Source: a bacterium (lineage in GTDB: Bacteria > Pseudomonadota > Gammaproteobacteria > Berkiellales > Berkiellaceae). From it: DNA of 5,983 bases. The stretch is taken from NCBI GenBank assembly GCA_009927065.1, contig RFNU01000165.1, positions 1 to 5,983 of the forward strand, in the 5' to 3' direction. Each line of letters begins with the position of its first letter. Within the stretch, counting starts at the first letter, position 1. The notes below the pieces were generated by a model that worked only from the letters and a program-made list of their open reading frames with translations, was not told the origin of the DNA and ran no database searches. The position numbers were made by a program, and so were the translations under genes. Shown piece after piece: positions 5,886-5,983 of the stretch.

Positions 5886-5919
5886 GTGAACTACCCATCC
5901 CCTAAAGAAGAGGAGCTTC
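5886..5919 (-). mobile_element. Right end of an IS200/IS605-like element (probable omega-RNA 3' end)
   Basis: On the minus strand: GAAGCTCC, a small stem TCCTC/GGGGA around TTCTTTA, then GGGTAGTTCAC ending at 5886. A short G-rich hairpin followed by a terminal GTTCAC-like sequence shortly after the tnpB stop is typical of right ends of IS200/IS605 and IS607-like elements, and marks the boundary of the TnpB guide RNA scaffold. The bases just beyond it (5885 and downwards) would be flank and, in a working element, the guide. The exact boundary is inferred from recalled patterns, not from alignment. Confidence 0.5.
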
Positions 5920-5922
5920 CGA

Positions 5923-5983
5923 TTAAGCAACAGCAATGATTCGCTGGTGTTTAATCTTCTTTTTTGACGCTTCATCGAGCACA
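5923..5983 (-). CDS. Probable C-terminal end of a second tnpB, truncated by the window edge
   Basis: An open frame enters at the right edge, gives VLDEASKKKIKHQRIIAVA and stops with TAA at 5923-5925, 37 nt before the inferred element end at 5886. The basic, low-complexity tail and its position right before the right-end hairpin fit the end of an IS200/IS605 tnpB. With only 19 residues and no zinc finger in view, the identity rests on context. It belongs to a different element from the fragment at 4702-5010, because the tails and right-end hairpins differ. Confidence 0.4.
   Translation of the reverse strand, partial: VLDEASKKKIKHQRIIAVA

Noticed and set aside
1..5983. CRISPR array, tRNA or rRNA genes
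   Set aside because: No regularly spaced repeats, cloverleaf-like segments or rRNA-like stretches were seen on either strand.

Overview
The window is AT-rich by eye, and every gene that can be supported lies on the minus strand, so it reads from right to left. The protein families suggest a Gram-negative, host-associated gammaproteobacterium of the Legionella/Coxiella type: an APC amino acid permease with an N-terminal GSQIGSGIF signature, TcdA/TcdB-like DXD glycosyltransferases, a DUF3431 protein and decayed IS200/IS605 elements. This placement is an inference from family content; the window holds no rRNA or marker gene.

Layout from right to left. (1) 5886-5983: right end of an IS200/IS605-like element, with what looks like the last codons of a tnpB gene running off the window. 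(2) 5029-5832: a DUF3431 protein with one N-terminal membrane anchor. (3) about 4684-5010: a second, more GC-rich and clearly broken tnpB 3' fragment (four-cysteine zinc finger, HDRD motif, EAPT tail) with a terminal hairpin. (4) 3416-4630: a dicarboxylate/amino acid:cation symporter (DAACS family). (5) 3371-3403: hairpin terminator, followed by a -10 element. (6) 2024-3310 and 754-2037: two tandem, 14-bp-overlapping paralogues of 428 and 427 aa. The first has an intact set of DXD-glycosyltransferase motifs; the second has lost them. (7) 519-753: a structured leader with a strong promoter, a possible 20-codon leader ORF and alternative hairpins. (8) 1-515: N-terminal part of an APC amino acid permease.

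How the genes may work together. The three central proteins (DUF3431 protein, glycosyltransferase, degenerate paralogue) share one plan: a short, mostly basic N-terminus, one hydrophobic anchor, then a large soluble domain. Two of the three families are glycosyltransferases or suspected relatives. They may form an accessory glycan-modifying module, envelope- or host-directed, assembled among IS200/IS605 remnants. The two transporters are ordinary nutrient-uptake genes on either side. The most notable point is the pairing of an apparently active DXD glycosyltransferase with a translationally coupled paralogue in which each recognisable catalytic motif has been replaced while length and architecture are kept.
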